Source: Streptomyces sp. CT34 (lineage in GTDB: Bacteria; Actinomycetota; Actinomycetes; Streptomycetales; Streptomycetaceae). From it: a stretch of DNA of 64,000 nucleotides. The stretch covers positions 5,285,884-5,349,883 of the forward strand of contig NZ_KN708638.1 of assembly GCF_000805335.1 (NCBI RefSeq), read 5' to 3'. Positions 1 through 8,971 of the stretch are shown in pieces (position 1 is the first letter of the stretch; each line of letters opens with the position of its first letter). The notes under the pieces are model-generated. The model made no database searches and was not told the DNA's origin. It saw only the letters and a list, made by a program, of their open reading frames with translations. The position numbers and the translations under genes were made by a program.

Positions 1-1040
1 CTGTGCTCGTAGCGGCGTAGTAGTTCGGGGGCTCCGGCGAGGTCTTGGGTGATCCGTCCGTGGGAGCGGGCTCGGGTGAGGGTGTCGGCCAGCAGTCGGT
101 CGCCGTTTTGCGCGAGGGCGGATGCGGTGCGTAGTGCTTCTTGGTCGAAGGTGTCGGGGATGGTGAGGGTGCGTCCGGCGAGGAGTTCTCTGACCCGGCT
201 GTGCGGGTCCGGCTCGGCGGGGCGCGGTAGGGCTGTGTACTGGTTGGCGTACTCGGGCCAGAGGGTGCCCAGGACGAGGACCGGTCGGCGTTCGGGGTGG
301 GTGAGGAGGGTGTGGAGGGCGGCCGCGATGCGTTCGCCGATCTGGGGGTTGCCGAGGTAGTGCTGGGCCTCGTTGAGCCACACCACCGTGTAGGGGGCCA
401 CGCGTTCGAGGTCGCCGAGCGCGGCTTCGGCCCGGGTCGGGTCGTAGGGATGCCACAGCCGCCACCCTTGGGCCGCGAGTGGCTGGACCGCTTCCCAGCA
501 GGCCCTTGTCTTGCCTGTTGAAGACGTTCCGATCAGGACCAGCATCCGGCTCTTGCCCTGTGCGGCCTCGGCCGCCACCTTTGCGAGAACCCGGTCGTGA
601 CCGCGCGGGACGTAGCCGGGCAACACCCACTCCTGCACAGCGCCCTGCTGGTGCCCGCCGGAGGCGGTTCCGGCAGGGTGGACCTCCAGGTCGTGAGGGT
701 TCCACTCGCCAATCGGCTTGCCCGGGCCCAGGTCCTCAGCGAGCACAGGACTGGCCTCTGAGGCCGCGGTCCGTCGAAGGTTCAGCAGTTCCGTGTCTGG
801 CAGACGCAGCACGCGGGCCAAGGCCGCTACCGTCTCAGCCGATGGAGCGGGCGCGCCGGCCCGGAATGCCTCCTGAACGGTGGTGCGGCCCAGTCCTGTT
901 TGGACGGCGAGCTGGGTCTTGGTCAGTCGGGCGCGGGCCAGCCCGTCGGCTAGTTTCTCGCGCAGCTCGGTGAGCGCCGCGTCGCGCTCGCCATGTTCAT
1001 CGTGCACCCGTCCACCCCAGCTGTGTGCGCTGGTGTTCAT
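1..1040 (-). CDS. XRE-family HTH regulator fused to P-loop ATPase domain (3' end outside window)
   Basis: An uninterrupted minus-strand frame runs from the ATG at 1038-1040 to the window edge, about 346 codons, so the C terminus is missing. Residues about 25-90 form an XRE-type helix-turn-helix (TKTQLAVQTGLGRTTVQEA). A linker follows, then a nucleotide-binding domain with a Walker A motif GTSSTGKT near residue 185 and a hydrophobic Walker-B-like strand VVWLNEAQH. Streptomyces have many HTH-P-loop proteins of this type, often with C-terminal repeats; their ligands are mostly unknown. The gene is divergent from the small membrane gene at 1123. The HTH and P-loop are seen directly; the role as an ATP-dependent regulator is inferred. 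Confidence 0.8.
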   Translation of the reverse strand, partial: MNTSAHSWGGRVHDEHGERDAALTELREKLADGLARARLTKTQLAVQTGLGRTTVQEAFRAGAPAPSAETVAALARVLRLPDTELLNLRRTAASEASPVLAEDLGPGKPIGEWNPHDLEVHPAGTASGGHQQGAVQEWVLPGYVPRGHDRVLAKVAAEAAQGKSRMLVLIGTSSTGKTRACWEAVQPLAAQGWRLWHPYDPTRAEAALGDLERVAPYTVVWLNEAQHYLGNPQIGERIAAALHTLLTHPERRPVLVLGTLWPEYANQYTALPRPAEPDPHSRVRELLAGRTLTIPDTFDQEALRTASALAQNGDRLLADTLTRARSHGRITQDLAGAPELLRRYEH

Positions 1041-1122
1041 CTTCGTCTGGCTGGACCCCGGCGAACACCGTTTCCGCGACCTTCGACTATGTCAACACCC
1101 CACCGTCTACAGGGAGTCTGTC

Positions 1123-1323
1123 GTGACCCGCCTCGCCGTTGTCCTGCTCACCACCGTGCTGGTCGTCGTGTTCGCGCTGCTGGTCGCCGCCGCCGCGGGC
1201 ACTCTCGCCCGTCTCGACGGCGCCACCTACCCCGCCGCCCTCATGCGGGCCGCCACCACTTTCGCCGCGGTCCTCACCCTCGCGGCCGCCGTGACCGGAG
1301 CACTCGCTCAGCTCATCCCCTGA
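1123..1323 (+). CDS. Small two-helix membrane protein, 66 aa
   Basis: Starts at GTG 1123, preceded by an AGGGAG ribosome-binding site six bases upstream. The protein consists of two hydrophobic stretches, TRLAVVLLTTVLVVVFALLV and a second alanine-rich helix near residues 42-62, separated by a short loop (RLDGATYPAALMRA). No enzymatic motif is visible. Small membrane proteins of this type are common next to HTH/ATPase regulators and transfer genes in Streptomyces, but no function can be assigned. It diverges from the XRE gene with 82 bp between the starts. Confidence 0.6.
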   Translation: MTRLAVVLLTTVLVVVFALLVAAAAGTLARLDGATYPAALMRAATTFAAVLTLAAAVTGALAQLIP

Positions 1324-1795
1324 ACCCACGTCAGGCCCGCTGCCCGCACCGTGCGACCATGCCGAAGCCACCATTCGCACTCCCGGCAGCCAGAGCACCG
1401 GCGCTTCGGCCGCACGCCGTGGGCCTGGCACGGCGGCGGACAGCGAAGCTCACCGACGGCGGGAACGCGGCGAGGTCGCGGGGGAAGTCTGCCCGTCGCA
1501 AAGTTCGGGACCAGGACGGGCCGCCCGCGCCCGAGAGGCGGCGCAGCTGCTCGGAGGCCCAGGTTCGGTAACCGTACGCTCGCTGCACCATTGGGTGGGG
1601 AATACAGCACCCGTCGGGTGACCCATCTCAAAGCATGTAGTCGTTCGCATCCGGGTGACCTGCGTCGACTGGATTGCGTGAGGTGCGTGGCCTCCGCTCA
1701 TTGGGACAGGCGACGGGCTGCGTGCCCGTCTCGGACTCAGCGGCGACGTTTCGCTGGTCTCGTTCCCCCCTGATTCGTCAGCAGCAGTTAGAGGG
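1324..1795. other. Intergenic stretch, no gene recognised
   Basis: About 470 bp between the small membrane gene and the IS701-type remnant. Several open frames exist because of high GC, but none has a ribosome-binding site or a recognisable protein family. The left end of the IS701-type element may lie here; no clear inverted repeat was found. Confidence 0.4.
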
Positions 1796-3247
1796 TTGGC
1801 CGTGTCTTGGGGGTTGACGATGACCGCGCGTCGTCCGTGTCCGTCCGCGCCGGGTCCGCTGGAGGAGTACGCGGCCCGGTTCGACGACCTCTTCGTCGGT
1901 CTGGCCCAACGTCGCGGCTTTCGGGAGTACGTGACCGGGCTGCTGGCGCCGCGGGACCGGAACAAGACGCTGACTGCCTGACCGGGGCGGAGCCGGTCGT
2001 GGGCGCCGGGGCACCGTCGGTGCAGCGGCTGCAGTTCTTCCTTTCGGAGTCCACCTGGGACTCCGGGAAGGTCAATGACCGGCGGCTGGAGATGCTGCGC
2101 GAGCAGCCGGAGACCGCGCCGCACGACGGCGGGGCCATCGTCATCGACGACTCCGGGGACCGCAAGGACGGCAAAGCCACCGCGCACGTGGGCCGGCAGT
2201 GGCTGGGAAGGTGGGGCAAGACCGACAACTGCGTGGTCACCGTCACCACCGTGTGGACCGACGGGCGGGTGTACTACCTGCTGCACGCGGTGCCGTACAC
2301 CCCGGCCCAGCACTTCCGGCGCGGCCGAAACGATCCGGACTTCCGCGCCAAGCCTCAGCTGTCGGCCGCCCTCGCGGCCGCGGGCAAGGAGGCCGGCTTT
2401 CCGTGCCGGGTGGTGGTGGCCGACTGCGCCTACTCCGTCAGCGACGACTGGTGCTACACGCTGCGCGAAGCCCGCCTGCCTTACGTGGTTCACCTCACGC
2501 CGCACCGCGGCACTTGGGCGCCGGCCGACCAGCCGCACACAGCCGTCGACGCCGCCCGTGCCCTGGCCTGGCGGGATGCCGGGTACCCCGGTGACTGGAC
2601 TTCGGTCGAGCGGCACTTCCGTGACGGGCACACCGAGTCCTGGTGGGCGGCCGACGCCACCCTCGGCGGCTGGCAGCCCCACGGCCCGTGCCGCCTGGTC
2701 GTCGCCACCACCGACCCGGCCACCCTGCCGGACAAGGCCACCTGGTATCTGGCCACCAACCTGCCCCACCCCGACGCGCCCCACACCGCCACCAGCCCCC
2801 ACCGGCCGGCCGACCTCGCCGAGATCGTCCGCCTGTACGGGCTGCGGCCGTGGATCGAGCAGAGCTACAAACAGATCAAGGACGAACTTGGCTGGGTCGA
2901 CTTCCAGGTCCGCTCCGACACCGCCATCCGCCGTCACCAGACCCTGGTGAACTGCGCGTTCACCTTCTGCTGGGACCAGTGGTTCGCCCCACCCGGACCA
3001 CTGGATGCCACCGCACCGGACCCCTGCCCCGACACCGGGACAGAGAGGGGGACCAACCACACCCCACCAGCCCCAACCGCCCTGCTGGCCCAGGGCCTTA
3101 CGCGCAGTGCGGTCCTGGCTCACCCCGGCCACCACCCTGCACCGCTGGTGGCAAGCCTGGACAGACAAGGACCCGCCCGCCGAACTCCAAGCCCTGCTCG
3201 ACGCGGTCACCACCGCCAGACCTCTTGATCTCTACCGCCGGGTTTAA
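1796..3247 (+). pseudogene. IS701-family transposase, broken by two frameshifts
   Basis: Three frames together give one DDE transposase of the IS701 type. The N terminus starts at 1796 (LEEYAARFDDLF...RNKTLTA) and stops at a TGA near 1980. One missing C in ACTGCCTGACC restores the main frame, which carries IVIDDSGDRKDGK, VVVADCAYS and the C-terminal WIEQSYKQIKDELG region. Near 3085 a second shift moves the true C terminus (ALRAVRSWLTPATTLHRWW) into the third frame, ending at 3247. The gene is therefore inactive as it stands. It differs from the two identical IS701-type copies further right. Confidence 0.8.
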
Positions 3248-3257
3248 CGAACTACCG

Positions 3258-4355
3258 CTAATGTCCTGAGTCGGGGATTCGTTTGCAGTATGCGGTGACT
3301 TTCTCGAGGATCTCGTCGGCGGTCTTGGTCCAGGTGAACGGTCGTGGGTTGTCGTTCCAGTCGGCCAGCCAGGTACGGATGTCGCGTTCGAGGGCCTGGA
3401 CGGAGCGGTGGACGCTGCGTCGCAGTTTCTTGCTGGTCAGCTCCCCGAACCACCGTTCCACCAGGTTCAACCACGATGATCCGGTGGGGGTGAAGTGCAG
3501 ATGGAAGCGGGGATGGGCCAGCAGCCACTTCTTGATCGCCGGTGTCTTGTGGGTGGCGTAGTTGTCCAGGATCAAGTGCACCGCGAGCTTGGCGGGAACC
3601 TCCTTGTCGAGCTTGATCAGGAACTTCTTGAACTCGGCGGCACGGTGCCGGCGGTGGAGTGATCCGATCACCTTGCCGGTGGCCACCTCCAAGGCGGCGA
3701 ACAAGGTGGTGGTGCCGGCGCGGACGTAGTCGTGACTGCGGCGTTCAGGTACCCCGGGCATCATCGGCAAGACGGGCTGAGACCGGTCCAGTGCCTGGAT
3801 CTGCGACTTCTCATCCACGCACAGCACCAAAGCCGTCTCCGGCGGGTCGAGATAGAGGCCGACGACGTCGCGGACCTTGTCGATGAACAGCGGGTCGGTG
3901 GACAGCTTGAAGGTCTGTGATCGGTGCGGGGCCAGAGCGAACGCCCGCCAGATCCGCGAGACGGCCGACTGCGACATCCCCGTCGCCGCGGCCATCGACC
4001 GCGTCGACCAGTGGGTGGCGTTCGTCGGCTTCTCCTCGAGGGTTTTGACGATCACCCGCTCGACATCGGCATCGGTGATCTTCCGGGGGCCACCGGGCCG
4101 AGGCTCGTCGCACAGGCCATCTGGGCCGTGTTCCAGGAAACGCCGTCGCCACTTGCGGACCGTGTCCGGAGCGATCCGCAGCCGGCGCGAAACCTCCATG
4201 ATGGACAAGCCCTCGGCGCACTCGAGCACGATCCTCGATCGCAGCGACAGGGCCTGCGCAGTCGAGCGGCGACGCACCCACCCCTCAAGCACCGTCCTTT
4301 GAGCATCAGTTACCGTCACCGGCGGGATCTTCGGTCCTCGTTGAGTCACATACAA
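3258..4355 (-). CDS. IS630-family transposase, 365 aa
   Basis: N-terminal winged HTH (ERVIVKT region preceded by SIMEVSRRLRIAPDTVRKW) is followed by a DDE domain. The acidic residues are visible in LCVDEKSQ, LILDNYATH and LVERWFGEL, so the protein looks catalytically competent. The coding frame ends ...PDSGH and its stop codon TAG is supplied by the TA target duplication plus one host base, outside the element itself. Copy B at 32.5 kb is the same protein with 28 residues deleted, so this copy could act on it in trans. Confidence 0.9.
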   Translation of the reverse strand: MYVTQRGPKIPPVTVTDAQRTVLEGWVRRRSTAQALSLRSRIVLECAEGLSIMEVSRRLRIAPDTVRKWRRRFLEHGPDGLCDEPRPGGPRKITDADVERVIVKTLEEKPTNATHWSTRSMAAATGMSQSAVSRIWRAFALAPHRSQTFKLSTDPLFIDKVRDVVGLYLDPPETALVLCVDEKSQIQALDRSQPVLPMMPGVPERRSHDYVRAGTTTLFAALEVATGKVIGSLHRRHRAAEFKKFLIKLDKEVPAKLAVHLILDNYATHKTPAIKKWLLAHPRFHLHFTPTGSSWLNLVERWFGELTSKKLRRSVHRSVQALERDIRTWLADWNDNPRPFTWTKTADEILEKVTAYCKRIPDSGH

Positions 4356-4383
4356 CCAACGACGAAAACCCGACTCAGGACAC
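3261..4383 (-). mobile_element. IS630-family insertion sequence, copy A (intact length, 1123 bp)
   Basis: The element is bounded by 14-bp perfect inverted repeats TGTCCTGAGTCGGG (3262-3275) and its complement (4369-4382), flanked on both sides by TA (3259-3260, 4384-4385), the target duplication used by IS630/Tc1-mariner elements. The outermost left base differs from copy B (A instead of G). The right TA is shared with the next element, so the two IS630 elements sit back to back. It encodes one full-length transposase. Confidence 0.9.
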
Positions 4384-4385
4384 TA

Positions 4386-5641
4386 ATAGATTGTCGCTGC
4401 TTAGTTTTGCTGTGTGGCTGGGTAGAGGTGGCGCAGTTTCACGCGGGCGTCGTCGGTGGTGAAGTGCCAGTCGACTTGGCGCTGGTCGCTGTTGGTCTGC
4501 TGCTGCCAGGCGGCGAGTTCGGCGTTGAGCACGGCGAGGTCGTCGATGCGACGGTCCAGGCACTGGCGGGTGAGCGCGGAGAGCTCGATCTCGGCGATGT
4601 TGAGCCAGGAGCGGTGCTTGGGGGTGTGGCGGATCTCCAGGCGCTGTGCCAGCGTGAAGGCTTTCCCAGGGTCGAACGCCTCATGGAGCGAGGCGATGGT
4701 GTGGGTGTTGAGGTTGTCCATCACCAGCACGACCGTGGCGGCGTCGGGATAGTCCACAGTCAGCAGGTGTTCGACCTGGCGCGCCCAGTCGGCCTTGGTC
4801 CGGCGGGGCTGGGCATCCACGCGTCGCCATCCGCGCAGCGGTTCAACCCAGCAGAAGATCGAGCAGGTCCCGAGCGGACGTACTCGTCGTCCTCGCGGTG
4901 GTCACGGCCGGGCCGCGGGGAAAGCGGGTCGCGGACGTGGCCGAGCAGCTGGTACGGCTTCTCGTCCATGCACACCACCGGACGCTCCGGGTCGCAGGGG
5001 CGGCGGTAGGCCGCCAGGACGTCTTCCATCGCCGCGGCGAAGGCCGCATTCGCGGCGGGCGGGATGGTCCAGCACTTCTTCAGGTGAGGACGCAGTTCTG
5101 TTTTTTAAAACCCGGCCGATCGTGGAGTGGTCCAGGTTCGGGATGTCCTCGATCAGCGCCACGTGCCTCTCCAACAGGCGCAGCGACCACCGGGCGTGGC
5201 CCTTGGGCGGCGTCGAGCAGGCCAGCGCGATCAGCCTCGCCTCGACCTCGCCAGTCACCGGGGAGGGCACCGGGGGGCAGGCGCGTTCCTTCCGGCCGAC
5301 CGTGGCTCACACATCGCCGCCGGTCTCCGCGTACCGCTTCGAGACCAGCCGGACCGACTCGCACGAGACGCCGACCCGGTCCGCGATCACCGCCCGCGGA
5401 TCGACCTCGCCGACCGATGTATCCAGCGCGAGCAACACCCGCGCCCGCCTGATCTTCGACGCGCTACGGACTCCCGTCGTGGTCACCCGCACCAACGCCT
5501 GACGATCCTCAGCACTCAAGGCAACCGGATACTTCTTCTGTGACGACATGACACCCCCGCCCGGCCGAAGTGAAGCGACGAGGGGAGACTGCTGGCCTTC
5601 AACTCCACCAACCAGAACCGTACTTAGCCGCGACAATCCAC
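4386..5641 (-). mobile_element. Second, decayed IS630-family element
   Basis: The right end reads, on the minus strand, TA-GTGGATTGTCGCGGCTAAG; the left end reads TA-ATAGATTGTCGCTGCTTAG, giving imperfect inverted repeats flanked by TA (4384-4385 and 5642-5643). The left TA is the same dinucleotide that closes IS630 copy A. The internal transposase gene is broken. The outer 100 bp of the right end is present again, inverted, at 6675-6777. Confidence 0.75.
4401..5549 (-). pseudogene. IS630-family transposase, multiply frameshifted
   Basis: The start is at 5549 (MSSQKKYPVALSAEDRQAL, HTH-like RVLLALD...VIADRVGVSCESVRL), and the frame stops at 5307. The middle lies in other frames ([13 protein letters not shown] and [15 protein letters not shown], with the first catalytic aspartate). 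The C terminus occupies 4401-4820 ([24 protein letters not shown], ending in ATQQN). At least three frameshifts separate the pieces, including one in a TTTTTTAAAA run near 5100. All three DDE motifs are still recognisable, which indicates fairly recent decay. Confidence 0.75.
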
Positions 5642-5668
5642 TAGGGCGGCATCTGATCAGCCGTTAGT

Positions 5669-5684
5669 GTATGCGTACGCATAC
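5669..5684. promoter_or_regulatory. Perfect 16-bp palindrome, likely operator
   Basis: GTATGCGTACGCATAC is a perfect palindrome 30 bp upstream of the SnoaL-like start codon, where a repressor would overlap the promoter or block elongation. TetR- and MarR-type repressors commonly bind palindromes of this length. No adjacent regulator is present: the IS630 element ends only 26 bp upstream and may have displaced it. Confidence 0.55.
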
Positions 5685-5714
5685 CCGAAGCAATGATGTG
5701 TCGTGGAGGTGCAG

Positions 5715-6146
5715 ATGAGCACGGAGCGGATCAAGTCCCGCTATCTGCAGTGGATCGACGAACTGTGGCATGCCGATCCGCAGAAGATGGAGGGCTTCAC
5801 CGAGCAGATCGCGGCACCCGATTTCATCGGTCACTGGCCGGGCAGCGAGGTGCACGGACCGGTGCAACTCGCCGAGATGGTACGGAAAGGCGTATCGCTC
5901 TTCTCAGAACACCGGGTAGAAGTTGTAGTGGGCCCTATCGTGGAAAAAGACCTGGTGTCTGCCAGATGGATTTTCCGCGGAAAGTACAACGGCGAACTCC
6001 CCGGTTCTCCGGCTGAACCGGGAACGGAAGTGTCCTTCGCTGGGATGGACATCTTCCGCTACCGCGATGGGAAGTTCACCGAATACTGGGTGAGTTCCGA
6101 CGGGCTCCAGTTCATGGAGCAGTTGGGTTTCGCACCGAAGCCGTGA
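5715..6146 (+). CDS. SnoaL-like / NTF2-fold protein, 143 aa
   Basis: ATG 5715 follows a GGAGG site by five bases, which decides the start over the upstream in-frame ATG at 5703. The sequence has the SnoaL-like pattern: N-terminal helix (YLQWIDELWHADPQKM), a FIGHWPGSEVHGP turn, a beta-rich middle and the terminal MDIFRYRDGKFTEYW strand typical of this fold. Family members include polyketide cyclases and many uncharacterised ester-cyclase-like proteins, so the substrate cannot be predicted. The gene stands alone between IS elements and is preceded by a palindromic operator candidate. Confidence 0.75.
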   Translation: MSTERIKSRYLQWIDELWHADPQKMEGFTEQIAAPDFIGHWPGSEVHGPVQLAEMVRKGVSLFSEHRVEVVVGPIVEKDLVSARWIFRGKYNGELPGSPAEPGTEVSFAGMDIFRYRDGKFTEYWVSSDGLQFMEQLGFAPKP

Positions 6147-6286
6147 GGAGAGGCGGCGAGGCGTTCTGGGGCGTAGCAGGAGTCCATCCTGACCGGGTGA
6201 CTCCGGGGGCACACCATGTCGACCGGGAGCCCGATGGCGTGCGGTCGTGCGGTCACGTCCGCGGTGCCGCCGCCCTTGCCCGTGGG

Positions 6287-6436
6287 CGATGTGCCCCCGG
6301 TGCGGGGGCGACCGGTGACTGCCAGTGGGGGAAGTGCGGTTCCACGAACTCCCCCCCCGCGAGTGCGGGGACGACGGTCACCGAGAGCCCCCTAACGGGT
6401 TCCGCACGGAACAACCCCCGCGGGTGCGGGGACGAC
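6287..6436. CRISPR. Decayed type I-E-like CRISPR array, two to three repeats
   Basis: A 29-nt repeat at 6408-6436 (begins GGAACAACCCCCGCGG, ends TGCGGGGACGAC) is of the kind found in Streptomyces type I-E arrays. A variant copy occupies 6347-6375 (same 3' 13 nt, diverged 5' end), leaving exactly 32 nt for the spacer at 6376-6407, the type I-E spacing. A third, more degraded copy ends at 6312 (CCCCCGGTGCGGGGGCGAC), 34 nt before the second. The intervening 6313-6346 would be another spacer. No cas gene is in the window. Confidence 0.65.
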
Positions 6437-6674
6437 AGCGCGTCGCCTACCAGCGCACCCCTGGTTCACCGAAGAGGGCTACGCCCTTCACCTTCCCGAA
6501 GGCTGGATGACCGGACTGCGCGCCCTGTATGGCCGGGCTTCTTCCAACAGGTGACGGAACGATGACGACCTGCCCGAGCAGCCACCTCGTGGGTTCTGCT
6601 GGAGACATGAACAGTAAGACCAGACCTACCCCACTTCTTCAGCGATCTCCCGTCGTACCCGAGGACTTGTCCTA
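6437..6674. other. Intergenic stretch after CRISPR remnant
   Basis: About 240 bp between the last CRISPR-like repeat and the IS630 end fragment. I see no further repeat, gene or clear hairpin here. Confidence 0.4.
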
Positions 6675-6777
6675 GTGGATTGTCGCGGCTAAGTATGGTT
6701 CTGGTTGGTGGAGTTGATGGCCGGGCAGTCTCCCCTCGTCGCTTCACTTCGGCCGGGCGGGGGTGTCATGTCGTCAC
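6675..6777 (+). mobile_element. Solo end fragment of the decayed IS630 element
   Basis: After a TA (6673-6674), GTGGATTGTCGCGGCTAAGT and the next 80 bp match the inverted complement of 5540-5641, including the start codon region ATGTCGTCAC of the transposase. It then switches abruptly to IS5-family sequence. This is therefore about 100 bp of one terminus left by a deletion or recombination between elements. Confidence 0.75.
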
Positions 6778-7136
6778 GCTTTTCATCGCCCACATGTTCA
6801 CCGAGTCGATCGCGCACCTCGACCAGTCCAACTCCCCACGGGAGCCGAGTTCGTCGAGAACCAGGCGGTGCAGCTTCGCCCACCCCTGGCCCTGTTCCAC
6901 TCGGCGAACCGCCGATGGGCAGTCGCTCCCGACGGCCCGAAGGACGCCGACGGCAACTGCTGCCAGGTACAGGCCGGACGTCGCCACGAACACGATCGCG
7001 GCCAACACCTCGCGGTCGCCGTACCGACGCCGCCCGCCACCTTGAGGACGCATCGGCGCCTCCGGTACCACCCTCTGGAACAGCGCCCACAACCCGTCCA
7101 CACCAGCCGCTCAATAATCCCCACCACAGCCGACAT
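6778..7136 (-). pseudogene. IS5-family transposase, N-terminal remnant
   Basis: Starting at 7136 (MSAVVGIIERLVWTG), three frames together give an IS5-type N terminus: RVVPEAPMRPQGGGRRRYGD, REVLAAIVFVATSG, WAKLHRLVLDELGS and LDWSRCAIDSVNM. The C-terminal DDE portion is absent, replaced by the IS630 end fragment. A C-terminal IS5 remnant lies at 40785-41042, but nothing shows that the two came from one copy. Confidence 0.75.
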
Positions 7137-7164
7137 CTACCGAGACAGCCAAATGAGATGACGT

Positions 7165-8658
7165 CTAAACGGAGGCGGCTGGGGCACCGTCGAGGTGGAC
7201 AGCCATGGTTGTGGGTCGTCCCGGCTCGCGTCGTTCGTAGAGGCTCACCCGGCGCCCTCGCTCGATACTGTCTGAGCGGCGCACGAAGTGTTCGTCCAGA
7301 ACGCGTTGCTTGGCGCGGTCGCGTGCCGTGCCGGCTTGGCGTAGCTCAGGATCGGTGACGAGCACTATGCGCCTTGTGGCCAGCATGGCCCGCTCGATGT
7401 CGTGCGGTTCGGCCTCTATGCCTTTGAGCGTTCCTGACTCCACCGGTCCTTGAGCCAGGGCCAGATCCCGCAGGCCCGTGAACTCGCGGGGTGAGACGAG
7501 GGCGGTGTCGCGGCGCGCGGCGGGAATGTAGAGCACACCGTCAGCGGAGTCGCGGACCTGTCCGACCGTTGCTGCCGCATTGAGTACGTCGTCGACCCGG
7601 CTTTCCACGGTGCGCAGACGGAGCTCGATCGGGAGAAGCGCCAGGAGGGCCAGGGCGACGGCGGCGGGAAGCAGCACTCGGGCGTGCGCTCTGAGGCGCG
7701 CGGCGATCGTGGCCAGCAGGGCGCCGATGAGGAGCGCGAGGCCCACGTACGCGAACAGCACATAGCGGGTGATGTAGAGAGGTTTGACGAGAGAGATCAA
7801 AGCCAGGCCGACCTGGGGCACCGCGCAGAGGGGAAGCGCGACGGTTGCGAGGTTCACGCGCGCATGCGGCACCTCCTCGCGCACGCTGTCCGACACGCGC
7901 GCGAGCGGCAGGCGCGCACAGAGGGCCGCGATCGTGACGGTGATCAGCACCCCGAGCACCGTCGACCAGCCGAGCGGATGGATCCAGGAGACCTGCGAGG
8001 CTTGGGCCCGGCTGGCCAGGATCACCGGCAGGGCCACAGCAACGGCCCCGGAGGCGGCAAGAACCCATCTGACAAGTCGAGTTCGGCCAGGACGGACGTA
8101 CACCATGGTCATGCCGTGCGAGACAACCGCGAGCAGCGAGAACCAGTTGAGCAGCGCGGCGATCAGAACCGCCGTCGCATACCCGGCCCACTGCCGGCTG
8201 TGCGGCCGCTCAAGGGCGCCTACGAGAAGCCAGGTCGCGAGGACCACGAAGGCTAGGACGAGGCCGTAGGGCCGCCCTTCCTGGGCGTGCTCCTGGACTG
8301 CGGGAACGACTGCCAGGGCGAGCCCTGCCCCCACCCCGACCCGGCGGCTCGACAGCCGGGCGCCAACCAGCGCGGTCAATCCGCATGCAGCGGCGGTAGC
8401 CAGCACCGACGGCAGCCGCAGAGTGACCAGACTGTCGCCAAAGACGGCGAACACTCCGTGCATCACCGCGTAATACAGGCCATGGACGATGTCGACCTGG
8501 CCGACCATGTGTCCTATCTCGGCCAGCGGCCGATGCGCTGCCTGCCAGGTCGCCGCCTCATCGCGCCACATGCTGTGTTCGCGGGTGATGCCCCATAGCC
8601 CAAGGGCGAGTGCGAGGACGGTCGGACTGGTGCAGATGGATATGCGACCGTGCCGCAC
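7165..8658 (-). CDS. GT39-like polytopic membrane glycosyltransferase, 497 aa
   Basis: A membrane protein with roughly nine to ten hydrophobic segments. Near the N terminus is MWRDEAATWQAAHRP followed by VDIVHGLYYAVMH; the acidic RDE loop is the hallmark of GT39/PMT-type (ArnT, mannosyltransferase) enzymes that use polyprenyl-phosphate sugars. The C-terminal third is soluble (ADGVLYIPAARRD ... RIVLVTDPELRQAG ... RRVSLYERRE). It lies downstream of, and on the same strand as, the secreted-peptide/ABC operon with a 313-bp gap, so co-function is possible but not shown. A fragment of a close paralogue lies at 13287-13520 on the other side of that operon. The acceptor substrate is unknown. Confidence 0.75.
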   Translation of the reverse strand: MRHGRISICTSPTVLALALGLWGITREHSMWRDEAATWQAAHRPLAEIGHMVGQVDIVHGLYYAVMHGVFAVFGDSLVTLRLPSVLATAAACGLTALVGARLSSRRVGVGAGLALAVVPAVQEHAQEGRPYGLVLAFVVLATWLLVGALERPHSRQWAGYATAVLIAALLNWFSLLAVVSHGMTMVYVRPGRTRLVRWVLAASGAVAVALPVILASRAQASQVSWIHPLGWSTVLGVLITVTIAALCARLPLARVSDSVREEVPHARVNLATVALPLCAVPQVGLALISLVKPLYITRYVLFAYVGLALLIGALLATIAARLRAHARVLLPAAVALALLALLPIELRLRTVESRVDDVLNAAATVGQVRDSADGVLYIPAARRDTALVSPREFTGLRDLALAQGPVESGTLKGIEAEPHDIERAMLATRRIVLVTDPELRQAGTARDRAKQRVLDEHFVRRSDSIERGRRVSLYERREPGRPTTMAVHLDGAPAASV

Positions 8659-8971
8659 TGTGCCTCCAATTGCCTATTGTGTAGGGGGTCTGGCTCACCC
8701 GACCGAATGCCGAATGTCCCAGCGGCCGCATCCAGGTGCGCGGGGCCGCGCCAGATCATGGCGACGACGCCTGCAAAAACCGCATAGGAGACCTGCTAGA
8801 CGACAGTGGCACCGGTCAACGTCGCGGCGATGTGCAATGCCATGCTCTGCCAAGGCGTGGTACCTGGGGCACCGGGAAATTCGATCTAACGCACCGGCGC
8901 GGGACCTGACGCCTGTCATTCCTCTTCAGTACGGTCCAGTTGCCGTCTGTTGGTCCCGCGCCAGCGGTATG
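8659..8971. other. Intergenic gap between permease and glycosyltransferase genes
   Basis: 313 bp with no gene on either strand. It should contain the promoter of the minus-strand glycosyltransferase gene. No strong hairpin terminator was recognised. Confidence 0.4.

Noticed and set aside
1450-3213. A 587-codon minus-strand open frame opposite the IS701-type remnant
   Set aside because: It is a shadow of the transposase on the plus strand; composition and lack of motifs do not support a gene.
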